A stretch of 64,000 bases of DNA from Phytophthora sp. 'mugwort' (GCA_033558025.1 JAUCEF010000006.1:1984001-2048000); one strand, 5' to 3'. Shown: positions 22,589-35,350, counted from the stretch's first letter. The notes: a model not told the origin generated them from the sequence alone. Program-made: numbers and translations.

Positions 22589-24560
22589 ATGAATCATCTG
22601 GCTTGGGCTCTTGCACAAAGTCATAGATTCGAGAATTTCGGCTATAATGGAGGAGGTGAGCTGATCAACGGTCGGTTCATGACTTTCTTGCGAACGCATG
22701 ACATTGTTTTGGCGAAGGCGAACGCCTACAGTCCCGAAGAAAATGAACTTGCTCAGCGTATGCATGGCGTCGTATTTGCTCAAATGCTGGACTTGCTAAC
22801 AACGGTTGATCTTCCGAACCTGCTCTGGAGAGAAACCTTCCATTTTGTAGTGAAAATTCCCCACGTCAACCCGAGTGCTGTATTGGAAGGAGAAACGCCG
22901 TACCCTTGGCGGTATGGCGATCGGCCGGATGTTTGCAACTTATGCACATGGAGATGTCTTATCTGCGGTTTTATTTCACAGGTTTTGAGAAGGAATAAGC
23001 TAGAGAACCAGGACAGCCGTGTCTCTTCTTCGGCTACGACATGGAGTCGAAGGGCTATCATGTGGTGGATTTAAAATGGTTAAGGTAAAGGAACTCAGAG
23101 CGGTAGATTTTGTTTTTTGCCGAAAACTGGTCAGTGGAGTACGCTTTCGTAGAGAAGCCCCTGCTCAATCGGTACAAACGTGGAAAGAACAAACTCCCGT
23201 CACGATTTCCTTACGTCAGCCTCCATGACCTGACATCGCCACGTCCGGCACGGAGATCTCTTGATGAGTCTAAGCGTGATGCCACATGATGAGCATCACA
23301 ATAAACGGCATCGCAGGGATGTCTTACGAGAGCATACCAGTACTGTAGTTAAAGCTCCGACCGCTGTCGGTGCGCCGGCGTTGGCTAGTGCTCACACTGG
23401 CGGTACAAGTCGAGCGTAAATTTGATGAGTGCAAGTGAAGCGGTAGCTTGGTCGCCGCGGGCGCGCGGACTACGGGAAGTGGATCCTGTGCCGCAGCGGG
23501 AGCAAATAAATTCTATGTGACTGTATATGTCGATGATCTATCGATAGTTGAGACGGAGTCCGATATCGAGATGGTGTTAGATGAGCTGAGTAGCATGTTC
23601 AAAATTCAGGATTGGGAAACGTGAAGCACATGCTGGAGAAGGTCTTACGTACATGACGGGGGGCATGTTGATGATCTCACAGAAAGCGTACTGTGCGAAG
23701 ACCTTGGCGAAAAAAAAGGTCCAAAAGCGGAACTGCAAACCGGTGCCTATGCCACAGGCGAAAGGAAACTTCCCAATACCAGTGGAGCCAGTCGGCGTTA
23801 ATCGCGATTCTGATGTAGACTATCGGCAGATAGTGGGGTCACTGCCGTATCTGGCGCAAAATGCACACGACTAAACATAACAAACACTGTGCGGGCGTTT
23901 GGGGAATTCTCATTTGATTCACGCATGAGCATCATGTGCTTGCAAAGCGAGTGTTGCGCTACATGCAAGGAACCGGTGCTATGGGTTCGTGTAGAAAAGA
24001 TAAGTGAAACCAGACTTACTGTCCACAGCGTACGTGAATGCATAGAGAGCCTGCAGTAAAGGCGTTGCATGTTGCAGCATATGAAGACGCAGATCTGGGC
24101 AATGAAAAGGACGATCAACACTTTCTGGCTTTGTGTTGCAAATGGAGTGCTGCATCTACGCCTATTCGAGCCACAACTAGCGCCTCATCACGGATGATAC
24201 GTGTAGATCAGAGTTTGTCGCCGTTGCGGAATGTGCTATAATAGTATCGTGGACGCATAATCTCTGCAAATAGCTTGGCATGCATCACAAGAAGACGGTT
24301 CTGTATGACGACAACCCATCTGCCACTGCGGTGATGAAAGCAAATACTGGAGACTACAAGGCCAAGGTAATTGATCTGAAGTAACTCAAGGTTCGTGACT
24401 ATATGGAGAGGAAATAGGTTGATATCGAGTACTGTCCTTCTGAGGAAATGATAGCCAATATTTTGACGAAGCCACTTAGGCCGACGCAATTCAAGAAACT
24501 ACGGTCGCTTCTGAATATGATGTCTGTGCCTCTTACAGGGGAAGGGGGAAGTTCAGGACG
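22589..24560 (+). pseudogene. Copia element A: integrase, RT remnant and RNase H, decayed
   Basis: Integrase core and C-terminus span 22640-23060 (GGGELINGRFMTFLRTHDIV, then NAYSPEENELAQRM). The RT has the YVDDLS motif at about 23525 (in FYVTVYVDDLSIVETESD), followed by the thumb/connection (DVDYRQIVGSLPYL, 23812-23855). RNase H spans about 24060-24500 (EDADLGNEKDD with TLSGFVLQM-like text, then SEFVAVAECAIIVSWTHNLC, and DIEYCPSEEMIANILTKPLR at the end). Most of the RT fingers and palm between 23080 and 23500 are unreadable. Several stops and frameshifts. A purine run GGGGAAGGGGGAA at 24538-24550 sits where a polypurine tract would lie before the 3' LTR. Confidence 0.8.
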
Positions 24561-26240
24561 AGCGTGCCTATGGAGGCGAGAAAACGTGATCACCCGTGGC
24601 AGTCGACAGCATCATGAAATAAAAGTGTAATGAAGGTCGTGCTGTTGTGTCCGCTCCAGCCTGATTGACAATAGCCTGGGACTGGCCAACGTCGACTTAA
24701 TTTCCTGGGCCAAGTTCATTGTGCTATTTTCTATCTAGCTACAGTTAACAGAGGGGGTTGGCAACCTCGAGATTTCCTTCCCAATCCCAATTTTGTTCAC
24801 TGTGTTCCTTTGCATTGCCTTCCTACTAGCTAAGCTCTTCCTCATACCTACATCGCACTGACACTCGCCTGCACATCGTACCAGGTAATGAGCCCAAGAC
24901 ACCTTGGGGCTTTGCGAACTGTTCTCGTGGATCTCCGAGCGATAGATAGATCCGATGTGTCGTCGTCTCGTGAGAGCACCCCAACGGTGGCCTCTGGTGG
25001 CCAAACTGGGTCTCTGCCTCCAGGTTTTGGGCGAGTTCGCTGGGTAAAACTAATGTGACGGCTTCTGCGACTACTGTATCGAGTGTTGGAGCGAGAACGG
25101 TTATTGCGGTACCTTGAGTAGTACTGCAGACACGTGGACTGGAGGATTTATATTCCTTGGCAACTAGAGATGGTCGTTGGCTGGAGGATTTACATCCCTG
25201 GGGCAACTAAGAGGGGTAGATTCCCTGGGCTCGGGCGTCGGGTTCGATGTCAACACCACAGGCTGCATCGATGTTTGTGACCTCAGCGTGGCCCACTATC
25301 CCGGCATTGTCGTTGCTTGGATCGAGTATATCTGCGAGTCCTCTAGCAGGTGCTAGAGGTAATGCAACTCCTGCGATGTCCCCCAGTACTCTGGTGGTGG
25401 GTTGGTATGGAATGAAAATGGAGATAAACGACCCGTAATGCAGGGAAGCTTTGAATTGTAGACAGAAGTTAAAGAATTATTGACCAATGGGGAGTTGTTG
25501 AGGATGCTTCAGCGGTTCGTGCGTCTGTAACTGAGGAGCACTTTCGTCGATGAACAATCTGGCTCGCTGTGTGATCTTCCGAGGCGTCCCCGAACCAGAT
25601 ACTGAGTGGTTATGCCATCACCAGAGCGCCCAATACATGCGGAGTGTCTTTGTTGACAAACAAACTAAGCGCGAGTACGCATACATATCTTCGCTCGACA
25701 GCGGGCGATTGCGAAGGCGCACACGCCGGAGAGAACACGAATGACAGGCTTCGTGAGATGCAGCTATTTCGTAATGAGCTACTGCGTTACAACGGAGGGG
25801 TTTCGGACGAAGAATTCACAGAGAGCTCGTCTCGATGCGTCTGTACAACATTCCCTCCTTGGGAATGTTGTACAAACGCATCGAGACGTTGCTTGGCAAT
25901 TCTCTCTGGATTTTGACGATGTGTATCAACAACTAACGCCATCTTCGGCTCAAGGGATGAATACATTGCGCGCTGAGCAGGAGTTTGACGCCGGTTGGAT
26001 AATCCGCAGTGACCGTAGCTCTACAAGGTCGTCCACGCGTCCCCACAAGGTGCGTCGAGGCACTGAGAAGTCAAGTAGCGTCGCGGCTCATAGCGATGTG
26101 CCAAGCCTCCTCCACCAGCATTTTGTGGACGTCGCTGCAAGGTTCGCGTAAATGCACGCTGAGCCTCGCACGGAAACAACAGACTGCTGTCATCCTGCTG
26201 AACTTGCGCGTGGGTATTCTCGAAGCAAAATGGCGAAGTC
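24561..26240. other. Unassigned repeat-like DNA with a strong hairpin
   Basis: No recognisable protein. Open frames on both strands (longest: minus 24826-25206, plus 25741-26151) have no known motif and uneven composition. The part after 24561 is probably the remainder of the copia A 3' LTR. The only strong signal is the near-perfect inverted repeat at 25828-25888. Confidence 0.35.
25828..25888. repeat. 28-bp near-perfect inverted repeat (hairpin)
   Basis: Arms at 25828-25855 and 25861-25888 pair over 28 positions with one mismatch, around a 5-base loop (TCCTT). The arm starts CGTCTCGATGCG. No T tract follows. Confidence 0.9.
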
Positions 26241-26249
26241 CGAACCGGG

Positions 26250-29210
26250 GAGAAATTTGGAAAGATTTCGTGGTAGTAGTGTCCTATGCAAAACGTGTAC
26301 GTGACAACGAACCAAATTCCTTGATCATGTCATTCGCCCAGTTGCGTCGTCATAAATCACAGACCGGAGTCCTGAAACGGCATCACCTTCTTGTTGCACC
26401 GATTGTGCAACTTCGTGAGCCGGTCGCAGTGAGCTGTGCTCACGTACTGGTCGACAAGCTTTGGCACGTCCTTCGTCGTCAACGCCGGGGGATTCCATGT
26501 GTACTTAACCTTCTTCCACCCCAACCAAGAGACTTTAAGCTTGAAATCCTTCTTCTGATCGGGTCAGCGATTTTCCTTCAGCTCTTGCACGCCAAGGATT
26601 TACCCAGCGAAGACACATGTATTCGGAGCTCTTCGGTTCTTGTCATCGTAATTCTTCCTCCGCGAGCCGCGTACCGTCGCTTCTTTATCTGACAATAGGT
26701 TATTTACGGTGGACGCACGCAAACAGCAACATACAACCCCGTCCATGCCACCAAAAGCTTGTTCATGTACTTTCGTCGACACGAGATCGACAAAGAGTCG
26801 CTCACGGAATAATTGGCACATTCGTCCCCCTCTCCTTCATATTGTTCAGCCGCGTCCGCTTCTCACGCGCGCCGAGCGTGTCGCGATGCATATTGTGGAT
26901 GGAGGTACGTAGCCGGTCCAACATGGATGTAATGGGATTTGTGTTAAATGCTGAACACTGATGGATGTTTTGTGTTTGACTGGGACGCTGCGGGCAGCAC
27001 TGACGAGCGTGGCAACCCCGTAAACAACTCGAGAGGAGCATGATCGGACAGAAATGGTACAGGTAAGTGGTTAAGGCTCGACGGAACTAACAGGACCAGA
27101 ATTGGGCAATCCTTCGGATGCAACGTGTTTTTCAAGAGCAGTGTCCGTAAGACTTGCAGATTTCACAATTCATCCGCTCTACACAGCCATCGGCCCACGG
27201 GCTGTAGGACACCGTGAAGCTCTACTCGCACTTGAGGCGATGCGCGAGTTCCGCCAAGAACTCGCTCGTGAAGTTGCTACCACTATCGCTGAGATACAAC
27301 CGCGGCCGGTCAAACCATCTGGGCAATTCAGCATGGCCTCGATTTCCACGACACTGGTCGGGTCATCACAACCATTAACTCGCAGAAGTGGGTTAGACCG
27401 CCCTTCAGTACGAGTAGAGGCTTGTTTGCCCTAAAACTCTCTGCGGGATGCAGGAAATCTCAGTGCATGATTTCATTCCGCTGTTTCGCACGGTGTGCAT
27501 CCGACCCTGGTCGGGGAACAATATCCCCTGCGTCGATGTGTAGACATAAAAAAACAGGATTTTAGAACGTCTTGATATTCCAAATTTAGAATACCTCCTT
27601 CATGTGGTTTACCATCGCCGCCTTTGTCGCGGAGCCCCTGATGGTTACAGTGAGAAATGATGAGGATGCGCCGGATCAGGTCTTGCTCCTCCCACTGCAC
27701 CCAAAGACAGCCGGAATGCACCCACAACCTGGGCTCCGCGCTCGTCCTGGTCAAGTCGGTAATCGGAAGCGAGCGAGGTGTTGCGTCGCAGGCGCAGCCC
27801 TACTTTGGCCACGATGCAGCAAATACCCGTCTTGGGCCAGCGGGCGGAGTCCGTGTAGGTCTTACTGCCGCGCGCACCGAGTCTCAACGCCACAAATCAC
27901 ACTTATAGTTACAGCAGGTTGGCCAGCCCACCGATGGACCATCTCGGCCAACACGTTCTTTACACCTTCGATGTGTTCTATTTATTGCGGTACTCGATCA
28001 CTCGCGTTGCCCACCGAAGCAACTGGCCACGCACGAGCTTCTTTGCGCGCTTTGTCCGCCGCCCGCCTTGAGTGACTCGTCCAACCGATGCTGCAATGGC
28101 TAGCCTATCCGCCCATTGTCGATAACGGTTTCGCAGATCCTGTTGGCCGCACAGAGAAATTGCTGGATCTGGAGCGATCCCTTTAATACACATGCCTCAT
28201 GGGACAGGGCTGGCACTAGCTGATCCGCTTGACCCTGTCGCGATTTTTCTTACCGCCGCCTTTTTACATTCTTGCCACAGCATGCTCCTTTGGCAGGCAG
28301 TTATTCTCTTCCGCCGTCGCATCATTGTACCTTGACAACCAATAGCTGTCGCCGCACTTCAGACATCCGACCGCCAGTCCATACTGCTCAGTATCGTGCC
28401 GCCGAAAGAACTAATTCTGTTGACTGCTTCTGGTCACTCTACTTCACAATCCAGTTCGTCTGCAGGTTTCCGATTGATCGACCTCTCGGCTTTTTGGTTA
28501 AAGAATCCGCCATGTCACTGCCCATTTGCTTGTGTCACGCCTTCCTCATGACGGCGCGTGCCTTATTCCGTTGTAAATGCTTCCTCGTGAGCTAGCGCTC
28601 GTTCCACGATGCTGTCGTGCACAGCCGTCGCGTTTGCTTGAGAATCCATAGTCATAAATCGAGCGGCTTGAGCTGCCCACTGTTTCAAGAGAGAGTAGAG
28701 AGTAGCCGCCGTGAGACAGTCGACTAAGAGTCGATAGTACTTGCAGTAAGCCTTGTCTCCCTCAAAACAATTCTTACCGTGCTCTGCTACTAATTTCCAT
28801 CAGAAAGTTTTGCATAACGCATTATTTTACGTCGGATTCACCCAAATCAAATCGGACGTGCTCCTTAAACAGCGCGTCGATACCCGTAGTATCTTGTTCT
28901 TGACGGAAGAGATGATCTTGCCAATATCAGACAGGGCTCGCTCGTCCGCCAACTCGTCCGTGTCGATCTCCCAGCGAAGGTCGCACAGGCCGGTTAGTAC
29001 GTGGTCTTCGAACGACCCACGGCACTGAATAAGTGGTCTTAACCAGTGCCCCCGATCGTCTGGCAGTGACACCGAAGATGCACTCGTACTCCTTGCGTTC
29101 ATGACACCGCTTGACGAGCACCTCACGCAGGCAATCCGAGGGCGCCGTAGTAAAAATGATCACTGGTACACCCATCGTGCACTCTTCGTCCGAAGTAGCC
29201 GGCATTCGAG
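26250..29210 (-). pseudogene. Ty3/gypsy chromovirus, minus strand, gag joined to RNase H-integrase by internal deletion
   Basis: Read 3' to 5' on the plus strand. A gag-like part lies at about 28200-29205; the clearest signal is a zinc-knuckle start CLKCGDSYWLSRY near 28345. It is followed directly by the end of RNase H (QLLRWATRVIEYRNK, then VLAEMVHRWAGQPAV in shifted frames, about 27910-28050). Integrase follows. Its end is clear (LKNTLHPKDCPILVLLVPSS, then LNHLPVPFLSDHAPLELFTG, 26960-27130). Last come an LLVAWTG...R-type segment (about 26740) and a chromodomain-like stretch (KVSWLGWKKVKYTWNPPALT, about 26490-26550). Protease and almost all reverse transcriptase are missing. Many stops. LTRs were not identified. 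Confidence 0.72.
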
Positions 29211-29219
29211 CTGAAGATC

Positions 29220-30550
29220 TAGTTTTCAGCGTACAATCGGGGTACTAAAGTCGATAATGTGGTGGGTTAGAATTCTACCACACAACGATAAAAGAAGACA
29301 CGCTCCCTAAGTTTGCCTTGTCTGTATTGCGTTAGAGTAGAATCCAAAATGCGATTCCTAGTTTTGCCTAACGCCTTACCTCTAACTTCTATTGCACCGC
29401 ACCAGGCATCCCCATGGGACGTCGCTCTGTCCCAGTGAAGGAGTGGCCAGGCAATGCTACCGTTATGGCCGTTTCCATGTCTTTAGAATTCCCCGACCAG
29501 GCTTCGTGCCTTATGGACTGTTACCAGTACTGCTCAAGTGCTGGACCCACAGTAGCATACCTGGTCGCTCCGCCCACATCTCTGACGAGGCGGCTCTGCG
29601 ACCCGAGCCGAGTTGTTCCGTGGCATCGCATGTTGCCACGGATCACAACTCACTACCCCATCCTATTACGAGCATCTTTGCGACGAATGCTATTTGGACT
29701 GGCTTACACTAGCCATTCACAACCTTCCTTCTTGTCGTGTAGACAAGAAGTGTGGCCGCGCGATATGCCTGATTAGGCAGAGCCAAGATTCGCGAGAGTT
29801 AGAGTTTCAGCTTTCCCAGCTTCGGAAAGCGAAGTCACCCGAGGCGCTCCAGCAGAGCATTTTCGTAACTTAATAACGCAGCTTGACGCACGTTCACCGC
29901 GTCCGGTCCTTGCGAGGCAAGATGCGAAACGCCATCAGCGCTCAGTAAGGACATAAGCTTTTTAAGCGTGCCTTGCTGGTTCTGGGGCAAGTTCGAAAAC
30001 GTGCCTGCCCCAGCCTCACCGAGGGATAGTTCAGGACTCTGGTGCGGGATTGACTACGAGTGCTACCAGGTGCAGCGGAGCTGTGTAGCGTAGTGCGTCA
30101 GGGGGAGACGTATAGGACCACCGAATCTTAGATGTGGTTCTCAGTATCAGCCACCTCTCTCTAGTTATACCTAATTAGAGACTTGAAGAGCCAGGATTCC
30201 TGAAGAAAAAAACAGTACACGCTTTAGTGAGAAATGTGAACTTTTATAAACTTTCTTATCTTCGGCAAAGCCGCCTGCGATGTAAATATAACTCTAAACT
30301 AACTATCATAGTTACCCCTAGTCAATGCATTACGAAGACGTGCGCAGTGGGGCTGTAGCGCTGGCGACAGCTTTGTGATGATGCCGAGGAAGCATAAGAC
30401 ACGAGAACGCAGGAACACCACTTGACTTGCCCACGGAAGGAATGGAATTGAGGAAGAGAAAACCTCTCGGGTGACAACCCCCGCTTGGTTAAACTAAACG
30501 ATACTAGCCCCAGTATGACCGTGAGTCAATGGGCACCATACTAAATCCAG
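29220..30550. other. No gene supported
   Basis: Plus-strand frames at 29414-29776 and 29613-29873 overlap each other and show no motif I know. The stretch 30150-30330 is AT-rich and could be part of an LTR of the flanking retroelements. A short palindrome, TAGAATTCTA, with GTGG/CCAC flanks lies at about 29262-29285. Confidence 0.3.
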
Positions 30551-30551
30551 G

Positions 30552-32570
30552 TCAACCACTTTGATTCTGCCGAACAGCAGAGCTCGACCTGCTACCGCTA
30601 GCTCCGACATTCCCACTTCGAGGTCCGCCACTCAGCCTTACTTGGCCCTGCTGTCTGTCAAAGGCAGAGGCACCACATTTATGCGCTCGCGCAGTTTGCT
30701 GAACTGCGTCGCTCCAAGCGGCTTTGTGAAATGTCCGCAGCATTTCCGTCGTAGGACAGTAGCGTACAGCGAAATCTCCACGTTCATACAGATCTCTCAC
30801 CTCGTGTTACCTCCAGTCAACGCCCTTGATTTTGTTGTTGCGCTTCGTTGCCATGATCAGCTGATTGGCTTGATACAACACAGTTTGACGGTGCCGGCGG
30901 AGGCTTAACTCTTCACAAAGACTGTGAGTCCAAACGATCATCTCAGAACACTCATCGGCAGCAATAAACTCAGTACTGCAGGTATCATCATGGGCAACAG
31001 ATTGCTTGTGGCTCTTATAAGCGTAGTGATCCATTCATCTGAAGCACGAAACCCGTGATCGATCTGCGATCATCCTTCTCACTACCAAGATCTGCATCAG
31101 CATACGCCGTAAAGTGCAAATCAGGGCTTGCAGATTTTTTCCATAGCAGTCCATAGTCACGTGTGCCTTGCTGATAGCGTTGCACCCGCTTAGACATCAC
31201 ATAATGCTTCGTGTACTTGACAAGGGTTCGCACAGCATTAGCGATCTCCGGGCGTATACCCTGCACTAGGTACTGTAGACAGCCCACCACCTCGCGGTAT
31301 GGTATACTAGGATCATTAACCCCCGGTTCCTCTTCACCAACAGGTTCAGATAGATCTCCTATAGCTTTCGGAGTAGCCACAGACCGACACATTCCATGCC
31401 AAAGCGCCTCAACACTTTGTCAATGTAGCCACGTTGCCAAATCCACATGCCCTCACCAGGAATGTAGGAAACCTGCATGTGCAGTAGATCAGGACCCAGG
31501 CCTTTGATCTGGAACTTGGGTTGAAGTTCACGCAGAACCAGTTCAATGTTCTCATCAGTCCCAACGATAACCAGATCATCCGCATAAACCGCCACAAATA
31601 TCGGGCTGCCTCCCACCGAGCGCGTGTAGATTCCGCCGTCCATCTTGGTCCGACGAAAGCCGCACTTCCTCAGATATTTGTCTAGCGTTCGGTACCAAAT
31701 CATTTGGCGTCTGTTTGAGTCCGTACAAGATGTGCAACAACCTACATACCCGACCAGAACCATCATCGAAGTACTCTGGCATCTCCATGTAGATCTCGGC
31801 GTCATCGTGAATTGGTCCATTCAAAAATGCAGTTACTAAGTCCACACGACGAGCGGTCAGCCCGGAATGCAATGCCAACAGCAGAATGAACTTGACTGCC
31901 TCCTTTGCAACAACCGGAGAATAAGTATCCCAGTTGTCCACACCATACTTCTGCTGACAGCCCTTGATCGTTATCCGGGTGCGATGACGAACCACATTGC
32001 CGTTCGCATCTCGCGTTCTCAGGAACACCCACTTAATGGAGAGCACCCTTTTGCCCTTGGACCGCTCCACCAGTTACGACGTGTTGTTCCGCATGAAATG
32101 TACTCCTTCTCGAGCGCTTCGATCCACTTGACAGCATCAGGTGCATTAAAAAAACTCCTGAACAGTCTGAGGCAGTATTCACCGCTTCAATGGCCAAACT
32201 AGCAGGGAGATCGACTTCAAAGTCTCTGTATTTTGGGTTCGGGTGCCGTACCCTATTCGAGCATGATTGGCGTCCCAACCGTTCTACATGAGACTCAACC
32301 TCGGGACGGACGTAGCGTGTCAACCCAAACGCTTGATTACGTATCAGAACCGGCGTAGGCTTGTACACGACAAGTACCTCAAGCACCGAGCTCCATAAAG
32401 GCGCCGGATTGGAATTGCGTTAACTGTTAGGCTTAACAGGCGCACACAAACCAGCCAGCCAGTTAGCATACAAAATCACTGGAAGATGTATCCAGCCGTG
32501 AACGTCCAGGCCGTCGTCGACCACCGTGACGCCTTCCGCTCTCTATGAATTCGTCCAGGTTCAGCAAATA
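30552..32570 (-). pseudogene. Ty1/copia pol: reverse transcriptase and RNase H, minus strand, lightly decayed
   Basis: The best preserved retroelement pol in the window. The RT start is at 32070-31576: KGKRVLSIKWVFLRTRDANG, then TYSPVVAKEAVKFILLLALH, then DLVTAFLNGPIHDDAEIYME, whose Asp is the first RT catalytic residue. The YADD box is in VAVYADDLVIVGTDENIELV (31590-31530). Thumb and connection follow (GYIDKVLRRFGM at about 31400, then YREVVGCLQYLVQGIRPEIA). RNase H has AYADADLGSEKDDRRSITGF (about 31050-31110), TEFIAADECSEMIVWTHSLC (about 30910-30970) and ends with AVRYCPTTEMLRTFHKA (about 30710-30770). It is split by three or four frameshifts. Integrase is essentially absent. Confidence 0.85.
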
Positions 32571-32578
32571 ATCAGAAC

Positions 32579-32908
32579 ATGTGGAACGGTTTGGGTCGCG
32601 GCAACCGTATGTGCGTTCTGTTAGGCATCTTCAATTTGTTTTTGCTAGTATGGATAATCCCGATTAGACTGGCATCTTATGTCTCAATAGGCAAACAAAT
32701 ACTGGGTAATGCCGTGCACAAGGCGAGTAGTGAACTAGCTAAGCTTTTTCCTGATAAAACTAATGCATTATACGATGCCGTTGCGGATACTAATGAGGTG
32801 CTTACAGCACCTGATACCGCTGACTCCATGACGGACCCGAACTCTAGTCGGTGTCGTTCGGCATCGTCCGAACTCGCGGCTCGTTTGCAGATCCAGGAGC
32901 CCTCATAG
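32579..32908 (+). CDS. Small hypothetical protein with one hydrophobic segment
   Basis: 109-codon frame. Residues about 10-35 (MCVLLGIFNLFLLVWIIPIR) form a hydrophobic helix, followed by a polar, Ser/Asp-rich region. No motif is recognised. It directly precedes retroelement gag-like DNA, so it could be the start of a retroelement reading frame or chance; a real host gene is less likely. Confidence 0.25.
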   Translation: MWNGLGRGNRMCVLLGIFNLFLLVWIIPIRLASYVSIGKQILGNAVHKASSELAKLFPDKTNALYDAVADTNEVLTAPDTADSMTDPNSSRCRSASSELAARLQIQEPS

Positions 32909-34120
32909 CTCCGATGCGAAATCTATCCGCCTAATTCGCTCGGTGAGAATTAGGGTAAGGACAACAAGTCCACGGCAGCGCTGCGCGGGGGTGTCACCTC
33001 TCTTCGAGTTCCAAAGGAGGAGAAGTCTCTGAACTTTAAAGGGTCTGGTCAGGTTACAACTGAGCCCGTTCAGACAGGCTTCGCTGTCGATGGGGATGTC
33101 ACGTCAGCTTCAACGACTCACCGCTTTGCACTGGTAGAAGGCAAGATGCGAGCGCGAGCAAACGCGTTGGTGTTAGGAAGCGTGCTGCTTCTCAGTCTCC
33201 TGTCGGGTGTTCCGACGCGTTCGAGACCGATGGTCAGGCACCGTACAACAAGGGAGGGCCGACCAACTTCCCAGAGATCGCTAATGATCGCAATGCGCAG
33301 AAGGCGCAATTCATGCGCCAGCCTGCTCGTGTGTTTGAACACGATGCAACGTAACTCCCGCCTGATGTCAGTGCGGGAATATTGAGCGACTTGGTTATAC
33401 CAAAAAGCTTAATGGAGGCTTTACCTCCTCAGGTGCATATGAACGCGTCCTAGCCCCTCTGGCTGGAAAGCATATACGATGCGGGGTGTGCACTTCTCGC
33501 ACCTGACAGTATTTCGCTGAAGGGAAATCACCAGCTTCGCAAGAAGGCCGAGAACATGGGTGACTACACCTTGTGGGGGGGGTTGCCTTGGGTGCAACAT
33601 AAAGGGAACCTACGCCGAGCCAGAAGCCGAGGACCTCTTCTGGAACTGGGTGTCTCTACGTCGTCCAGGAACTCAAGGACGAGTACCAGATGACTAAAAT
33701 ACGGGACCAGCGGGGCGGCCTTGTCCGCAATCGACAGATCAAGAGTGAGATCCAGCGCTTGGAGGCTCAAGGGCGGGGGTACGGCTTCCTCTCATCAGGA
33801 ATCGTACCAGTCAGGCCTGCTAACAAAACAATAACGAGTTCACTACGCCCCTGGCGCCTCGTCCGCTATACGTCAACCGCCTTCGGACAGGCAACCTGGA
33901 GCCACTCGATCGGCTCCCAAGAGCTCTGTGGAGGAGGATAACCTTTCCATTTCACAAATAGCTCGCGCTTCCCGTGGTGCGGCCTCTCGCGAATCACACA
34001 CGCCAGGGGTTCAATTCTCGGTCAAGCCAGACCAGAGGGGGGGGGGGGCTTTGACGACTACCCCATTAAGCCGCCCGCGTCGGTAGCAGCTTCGACACCT
34101 ACTCCATCCATGACTCGGTT
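32900..34120 (+). pseudogene. Retroelement gag-like region, decayed
   Basis: Shifted frames give APYNKGGPTNFPEIANDRNA and AQFMRQPARVFEHD (about 33237-33350), PPDVSAGILSDLVIPKSLME (about 33358-33420), and further on FDDYPIKPPA with STPTPSMTRL (about 34050-34120). The start resembles the Gag entry segment of oomycete LTR elements. The element family cannot be told. A poly-G run lies at 34033-34047. Confidence 0.4.
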
Positions 34121-35345
34121 ATCGCCCTTGTGTAGCGGAAACTGCGTGCCCTTCATGAGTGTGTGTTGCTGTGGAGATGGCACTGAATATTAGTGGCATC
34201 AGCAGCAGGGTCGCTTGAACCACCTGTGTAGCCACGTCGACTCGGAGCATCGTGCGATACACGAGCGCGTCGACCGCCGAGCTCGGACTGATGACGGGTT
34301 GCATCGGTCGAGCTGGCTCGATAAAGTCGCTTACAAGGTATGTCGTTACCCGGACCAGGCTGCTGGAAACCGAAACCCATATCAGCAGCATCATGTGTAC
34401 GGCCAGTGTCAGACGGCGCCATATTCGCATGGGAGCCACTACTACGGGGCCCAGGCCTACGCGTCTACACGCCTCCGGCGAACGATCAACAAGAGTACCA
34501 CCGCGGGTATCCATTTGCTTCTGCCGGGAGCTCGGCTCCAGACCCAGTCTCGTTTCGAGGAGGTGCACTCATCTCCTCGCGTTCATCCTCCGCTACTTGT
34601 GGATCTGGATACTGCTTCAGGCGGCCCACTTAAAACGCCGAGTGGGTCGTCATCGACTTAAACAAGTCGATGCTGAAGGCGTTGCTGCACCTTGTCAGTA
34701 CCGCAACGGTCCATGAAACATGCTTCAAATTGTTGCTAGCAAGTATCTAGTAATACAACTTCCATTTCGCTAAATACACTTACGTTTCCTCTTTTGATGT
34801 TTGTCCGAGTACCCTTTTTGTCGACCTTGTGCATCACGCACTCAGCTAATGACATTCATCTTTTGGCTACAATGGTCGATGTCTGTTTCCGGAAGAGACT
34901 GGTTTCAAACCAGAAACCTGAGAGAAAGAGCTCTCCGAGACTCTCCCCCACCTACGACGGAAGCCACGGGGCCACCCCAGAGGGTGAGAGGTACGCGAGG
35001 ATGACTCAGGAAATTAAGGTAGAACGGGGTGAATTAGTCGATGTGTGGATCTCATTGTTGAGCGCAAACTCAACCAGGAGCAAAGAATCTTTGGCTTTGC
35101 ATTTTTAGACGTGTACCTAGTGGTCGCTGATGCGCCACTCGAGCTTCCCGTTTGGGGTATGTTTTTTGGGTCCAAGTGGATACGGCGGGCAACCTTCCAA
35201 ATGCTCTGCAAGGCCAACGTGCCGCAGCGCAATGGCACTGCAGCTTATCGATGGCTTCGACTGTGCGAGCGACCCGCCTTTCCTCGCATATGTGGTCGAT
35301 AATCGAATATGATGGTGGGGGGGGGGGTAGGGAGCTATATGAAGA
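34121..35345. other. No gene supported
   Basis: Overlapping open frames on both strands at 34119-34716 contradict each other and show no known motif. A plus frame near 35045-35302 is also unrecognised. A run of ten or more G lies at 35318-35328. Confidence 0.3.
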
Positions 35346-35350
35346 TTAAC

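Noticed and set aside
24735..25206. Minus-strand 126-codon frame as a gene
   Set aside because: Ser/Thr/Arg-rich text without motif; more likely LTR or antisense of retroelement leader.
34119..34716. Hydrophobic minus frame (MMLLIWVSVSSSLVRVTTYL) and three plus frames
   Set aside because: Frames overlap on both strands, none has a known motif, and neighbouring DNA is decayed retroelement; considered a membrane protein but not supported.
35045..35302. Possible START-domain remnant (GYVFWVQVDTAGNLPNALQG in one frame)
   Set aside because: The resemblance to the last helix of START domains is too short and no upstream START text is found.
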